Shown here piece by piece: positions 60,361 through 64,000 of a DNA stretch of 64,000 bases. Both the position numbers and the translations under genes were made by a program. The stretch lies in the NCBI RefSeq assembly GCF_047663525.1, contig NC_092588.1, positions 142,560,001 through 142,624,000 on the forward strand, read 5' to 3'. The stretch is from Anas platyrhynchos. Taxonomy: Eukaryota; Chordata; Aves; Anseriformes; Anatidae. Under the pieces are notes generated by a model. It did not search any database and was not told where the DNA came from. It saw nothing but the letters and a program-made list of their open reading frames with translations. How positions within the stretch are numbered: position 1 is the stretch's first letter; each line of letters starts with the position of its first letter.

Positions 60361-62565
60361 GTGATGCGGGACATCCGAGATCGAGTTGCTACGGGAGACC
60401 AGAGGCATCAGTGGACAACGGCAGCCGACCCTCACCGTGTGGCGAGTCGGCACAGAGCAGAGGGGCGGACATCAGGACCCTGCAGCCTGTCTGACGTAAC
60501 CATGGAGGCAGCGGCGGCTGTGCTGCTTCTCTTTGGCATTCTTTTTATAAGAGGTTTATCTTGCAATGCAAAAAAGACTATTCGTCCCCAGATCGGTGTT
60601 ATAACTATGTTTCTGGATAACATTCCGTGGGGTTGCCTCAGTCTACGGACTATTAATGACGATTTAGCTCTATTGCAGGGCAGGAGTGCAGAGACGCAGA
60701 TTACACTGCCAAATGACCACCGGCAGGCTCGTTCACAAACAGCTTCTAGGATTGCAGCTGGCACTGCCTGCAGCCGTATAGCAGACGTTACACTCTCTTT
60801 CCTAACTAGTAATCATGTGTCTTATCCATTTGTGGTGAATGGTCAGTGGCAAAAAGAAAAGGGGGAGAGTAAGGGGCGGCAAAGACAGAAACGGTACCAG
60901 GAGGATGCCACTGACACTACTAGCACGGGTAATAGGAGTAGTATAAGTGACATAGGTGCAGGGCGGCGGCAGGCACTGCCGCGCTGTGGGGCATTCTGCC
61001 TGCTGCTCGCCCTCACCTGCCTGTGCACTGCTGCCGACAGTGCTAGAGCAAAATGTGAAGACTGCTCAGACGGCAGTGATGAGAGTGCTTGTGTGAAGAA
61101 GACGTGTGCTGAATCTGACTTTGTGTGCAACAGTGGTCAGTGTGTGCCAAACAGATGGCAGTGTGATGGGGATCCGGACTGTGAAAATGGGTCTGATGAG
61201 ATTGCTGATCTGTGTTATACGAGAACATGCCAGGTAAATGAAATCAGCTGTGGTCCTCAGTCAACCCAGTGTATCCTGGTGTCCTGGAAATGTGATGGTG
61301 AAAAAGACTGTAACAGAGATCCTGATTACAAGGATGGAAGTGATGAAACTAACTGCCCTTCTCGGACCTGCAGGCCAGACCAGTGCAGATGTGAAGATGG
61401 GAACTGCGTCCACGGAAGAAGGCAGTGCAGTGGTGTGAGAGACTGTCTGGATGGCACTGATGAAGCAAACTGTAACGATGTTATTCAGTGCTCAGGACCT
61501 GGCAAATTCAAGTGCAGAAGTGGAGAATGCATAGATATCAATAAAGTGTGTAACCAGCAGAGAGACTGCAAGGACTGGGGTGATGAGCCCCTGAAGGAAT
61601 GCAACATACATGAATGTGACTGTCCAGCTGGGTTTGAGTTTGTAGACAAGAGAAACTGTGGAGATATTGATGAATGTCAAAACCCTGGTATCTGTAGTCA
61701 AATCTGTATCAACCTGAAAGGTGGCTACAAATGTGAACGTAGCCGTGGCTATCAGGTGAATCCTGCTACAGGAACCGGGAAAGGGCCATACTGGTACAAA
61801 AACACAAATAACACCTGTGATTACAATGACGCTGCTAAGCAGGGTTTAGGGGTTTGTAGCATGGAGACAAGGGGTAACAACTACAGTGTTTGGAACAATT
61901 GTGCAGCTTTGGCCTTACCTCCTGATGTGCTTCTGATTTGTGGGGATGGGGCCTGGCAAGGTATCCCTGCAAATGCTGTCAGATGTCCATGTTACTTAGA
62001 TAAACTCATTGTATTTGCTCCTAGCTTGTTACAGTTGCGTGAGATCACCAGACATAAATGGGCATTGCTTGCATTGGATTGCAATGATAATGTTGAATTG
62101 TGTGGGGTTGCAGCTAGAGCGGCATTAGTAATTTCAGTGCCTGGAGTGGCATCTGCGGCCGCACGTAACATCTTAGAAAAATTGGTATGCTGGGCCAAGA
62201 GGCAAGCCTATGCCACGACAGAGATACTTGAGGAGATGTTAGCAGATCAAAATAGTCTGCGACATCTGCTTTTACAGGATCAAGCTGCTATTGACATCCT
62301 GCTTTTGGCTCAAAGGAATGGGTGTGAGGACTTTAAGGGAATGTACTGTTTAAACCTTTCTGATCATAATGAGTCAATTCACAAATCCATTACTTTCCTG
62401 AAAGAGCATATGAGAAAGATTCAGTATGGTATCAATCCTTTCAATCAATGGTTCACTGACTTGTTTGAAACAAGGTGCAGATGGTTGCTGGGTTTAGTCA
62501 CAAGGGGATTAAGGATTTGGTTTATGGTGGTGGTAATCATCGTTGTGTGTTGTAAGTATAGCTAA
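60361..62565 (+). CDS. Chimeric Env with VLDLR ligand-binding ectodomain
   Basis: 734 codons without a stop. The first codon here is GTG; ATG follows at 60364, and the likelier start is residue 48 (ATG at 60502, context ACC-ATG-G), followed by a signal-like [15 protein letters not shown]. Residues 48-205: Env-like leader of uncertain family, with a furin-like RQKR at 175-178. Residues about 207-471: VLDL receptor, namely its own signal peptide (209-226), an LA1 remnant (231-244), LA2 (249-285), a fused LA3/LA6 repeat (290-332), LA7 (337-371), LA8 (377-414), the end of EGF-A (419-433) and EGF-B (439-460). Residues about 472-734: C-terminal Env with Asn-linked sites, a Cys-flanked hydrophobic fusion loop (574-610), heptad/immunosuppressive-like region (about 630-655), a CX6CC-like site (655-663), a membrane anchor (about 717-731) and a very short tail. 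No introns in the VLDLR part. Whether the protein is made is unknown. Confidence 0.93.
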   Translation: MMRDIRDRVATGDQRHQWTTAADPHRVASRHRAEGRTSGPCSLSDVTMEAAAAVLLLFGILFIRGLSCNAKKTIRPQIGVITMFLDNIPWGCLSLRTINDDLALLQGRSAETQITLPNDHRQARSQTASRIAAGTACSRIADVTLSFLTSNHVSYPFVVNGQWQKEKGESKGRQRQKRYQEDATDTTSTGNRSSISDIGAGRRQALPRCGAFCLLLALTCLCTAADSARAKCEDCSDGSDESACVKKTCAESDFVCNSGQCVPNRWQCDGDPDCENGSDEIADLCYTRTCQVNEISCGPQSTQCILVSWKCDGEKDCNRDPDYKDGSDETNCPSRTCRPDQCRCEDGNCVHGRRQCSGVRDCLDGTDEANCNDVIQCSGPGKFKCRSGECIDINKVCNQQRDCKDWGDEPLKECNIHECDCPAGFEFVDKRNCGDIDECQNPGICSQICINLKGGYKCERSRGYQVNPATGTGKGPYWYKNTNNTCDYNDAAKQGLGVCSMETRGNNYSVWNNCAALALPPDVLLICGDGAWQGIPANAVRCPCYLDKLIVFAPSLLQLREITRHKWALLALDCNDNVELCGVAARAALVISVPGVASAAARNILEKLVCWAKRQAYATTEILEEMLADQNSLRHLLLQDQAAIDILLLAQRNGCEDFKGMYCLNLSDHNESIHKSITFLKEHMRKIQYGINPFNQWFTDLFETRCRWLLGLVTRGLRIWFMVVVIIVVCCKYS
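60976..61773 (+). other. VLDLR: Captured, intronless VLDLR segment
   Basis: Identified by order and wording of motifs: [14 protein letters not shown] (signal peptide), [16 protein letters not shown] (LA2), [10 protein letters not shown] (LA6/7), [15 protein letters not shown] (LA8), [17 protein letters not shown] (EGF-B). Genomic VLDLR has introns between most of these modules, so the source was spliced mRNA. LA4, LA5 and parts of LA1, LA3, LA6 and EGF-A are missing. The beta-propeller, O-linked, membrane and cytoplasmic parts are absent. Confidence 0.92.
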
Positions 62566-62606
62566 AGAGTCACTTGTAAAACTGCTGTGTCGGGCTTGGT
62601 TTGCTC

Positions 62607-62624
62607 AAAAGAAGAAGGGGGAAT
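62607..62624 (+). other. Polypurine tract
   Basis: AAAAGAAGAAGGGGGAAT immediately before the 3' LTR, the plus-strand primer of reverse transcription. Confidence 0.9.
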
Positions 62625-63005
62625 TGTTGAGGGATTTCTTGAAACAGCAAAAATCCCATGGCTTGCTGTAGCTGAGCAAACCAAGCTACCAGGGCAACTA
62701 TGAGAAGTTCCCATGACAGTGTTCCCACATCGCCCAATTGAGGAACTCAGAAAAATATTGTTACCAGTAGCTGGCTTCAAGGACAAGGTCTATGTGACTG
62801 CTAATCACAAGGGGGTTGTTTTCTTGCAGGTGGGGTTGTTTTCTTGCAGTTGTTTGTCTGAGTGCTTTTGACCAATAATCTTGTGTGAAACACTGTCCAC
62901 CCCTGTTAAGTTCTCTATAAAAGTTAGGCTATTCGGGCAATAAAATGGAGCATGATCTGACTCTACTGTGTGTCTGTCGTGCTTTCGGCCGTGCTTCCTG
63001 CAACA
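62625..63005 (+). repeat. 3' LTR of the VLDLR-carrying provirus
   Basis: 381 bp, same length and, by eye, same sequence as 59509-59889. AATAAA at 62939-62944 serves as the poly(A) signal. Confidence 0.95.
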
Positions 63006-63011
63006 GCGAAC
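63006..63011 (+). repeat. Target-site duplication, right (GCGAAC)
   Basis: Matches 59503-59508 exactly. Confidence 0.95.
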
Positions 63012-63301
63012 TTCGGCTCTGGTGCCTGGAGCACCTCCTGCCCTCCTTCTGCAGCGAGCTTGGTGTCTGCAAGGCTGTTTTCTCACTCCTCTCTTTCTCT
63101 CAGCTGCTGTTCCCAAGCAGATTTTTTTCCCGTTTCTTAAATATGCTCTCACAGAGGTGCAAACAACATCTCTTATTGGCTCAGCTCTTGCCAACGACAG
63201 TGCCCTTATCTAACATGGGGCAGCTTCTGGATTCTTCTTGCAGAAGTTACCCTTATGCCCCCTCCACTACCAAAACCTTGCCATGTAAACCCACAACACA
63301 A

Positions 63302-64000
63302 GCATATCTGAAGCTTATTTGCATATACAGCTCTATTTTCCTCTGGAATTAATCTCCATGTCAGAGAGGATCCTTTTGCCAATAATATATCAAGCGTCTG
63401 CACGACATCAGGTAACTTTTCTTTGGGAGTACTGATAGGAGAGGAGACAGTTGCTTCCTTCAAAGAAGGAAAGGCAAGAAGAAGTGCCTGTTTGTGACAT
63501 GTGAGTTATTTGGCTGTATGTTTATGCCGCAGTGTCACATCCATGCTTAATTTTCTCCTCGGCCAGGGGGCACTCAAATCAGCATCACATAAGACAGTGA
63601 AGAATAGCAGGCTGCAGGGCATTTCTTGCGCTTGGGGAGATGCTTTCCATCATTGTTACTGCACGAAGCTCCCGAGTACCATAACATTGAGATTTTTGTG
63701 GCTTGCCCACTGCACTCACTAAACCTTGTTCCCAAGTCCTTTATTTATTCGTTTCTCGTGCCGGTTTTGTAAACTTGTTTACCACACGAGGAAGTGCAGT
63801 AAGAAGCACATCACCAGGTTATATGCTGTGCTCCCGGGGAGAATGCTACTACTGAAGGAACAAGAGCAGCAGACTGGGGGGAAGGACTGGCCAAGACTGG
63901 CCAAGAGGAGGAGGTCTAAAGGATGAAGTGTAGGTCGCAGGATCACTGATAGCGATCGGGGGCTGCCTGCAGGCTCCTCTGTCGCCATGAGCAGAGCAGG
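63302..64000 (-). repeat. Right arm of ~0.7 kb inverted repeat, continues past window
   Basis: Reverse complement of 45920-46613. The last bases of the window still match, so the true length is unknown. Same LTR-like TATA/AATAAA arrangement on the minus strand. Confidence 0.72.

Larger units (their letters stand above)
59509..63005 (+). mobile_element. Young class II (alpharetrovirus-like) provirus carrying a captured VLDLR ectodomain
   Basis: 3497 bp from LTR to LTR. Both LTRs are 381 bp, begin TGTTG and end CAACA. Flanking 6-bp duplications GCGAAC lie at 59503-59508 and 63006-63011. The order is 5' LTR, two bases, tRNA-Lys-type primer site, GC-rich leader of ~450 bp, one ORF (60361/60364-62565), polypurine tract, 3' LTR. 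There is no trace of gag, pro or pol, so the element must be mobilised in trans. Six-base duplications and the envelope type fit alpharetroviruses or related avian class II ERVs, while the primer site is the Lys kind. Its layout recalls acute-transforming retroviruses that replaced viral genes with host cDNA, but here the env end is kept and fused to the host part. Confidence 0.95.
59050..63298 (-). mobile_element. ERVK-type LTR, reversed, split by the young provirus
   Basis: 59050-59508 is the reverse complement of the LTR 3' part, including GACGGGCAAAACAGACTC. 63012-63298 is the reverse complement of the LTR 5' part, ending CATGTAAACCCACAACA. The provirus at 59509-63005 sits between them, so this older LTR was the insertion target. 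Confidence 0.85.

Noticed and set aside
59689..60453. 254-codon minus-strand ORF across the 5' LTR and leader
   Set aside because: Antisense to the provirus, Arg/Ser/Pro-rich from GC repeats, no recognisable domain.

Overview
This is a bird nuclear genome segment. The evidence is vertebrate genes with introns and GT-AG splice sites, CR1 LINE fragments, CpG-island promoters, and class II (ERVK/alpharetrovirus-like) retroviral LTRs. The exact species cannot be fixed from the sequence alone.

Left half, about 1-33.6 kb: two ancient single-copy genes lie head to head. MASTL (Greatwall kinase) is on the minus strand, with nine coding exons between 11491 and 1392; its last exons fall outside the window. 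YME1L1 (mitochondrial inner-membrane i-AAA protease) is on the plus strand and complete, with 19 coding exons from 15194 to 33627 giving 722 residues. Each starts in its own CpG island, about 3.7 kb apart. PTCHD3 (patched-domain transporter-like membrane protein) follows on the minus strand, convergent with YME1L1. It has four coding exons (45499 to 37382, 856 residues), all in frame. I checked the exon phases of all three genes and they close. The introns hold only short CR1 pieces and simple repeats.

Right part, about 45.7-64 kb: this is a retroelement graveyard with no ordinary gene that I can recognise. It holds several copies in both orientations of one ~1 kb LTR family with an internal minisatellite. 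One copy has been rebuilt into a 1.2 kb unit with terminal inverted repeats. An 858-bp block made of an LTR piece joined to non-LTR sequence occurs twice, 5.2 kb apart. A ~0.7 kb inverted repeat brackets the whole region.

The outstanding feature is a very young 3.5 kb provirus at 59509-63005, nested inside one of those old LTRs. It has two 381-bp LTRs that look identical by eye, a 6-bp target duplication (GCGAAC), a tRNA-Lys-type primer binding site and a polypurine tract. It has no gag or pol. Its single long ORF (734 codons, no stops) fuses three parts: an N-terminal part that looks like an Env leader and N-terminal surface region; an intronless piece of the host VLDL receptor (its signal peptide, LA ligand-binding repeats and EGF modules); and the C-terminal part of an alpharetrovirus-like envelope with fusion loop, heptad/CX6CC region and membrane anchor. 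It is in effect an Env whose receptor-binding part has been replaced by a cellular lipoprotein/vitellogenin-receptor ectodomain. The captured receptor carries several in-frame deletions, and cysteine losses in it are partly compensated. This is the best candidate for a previously undescribed system in the window.
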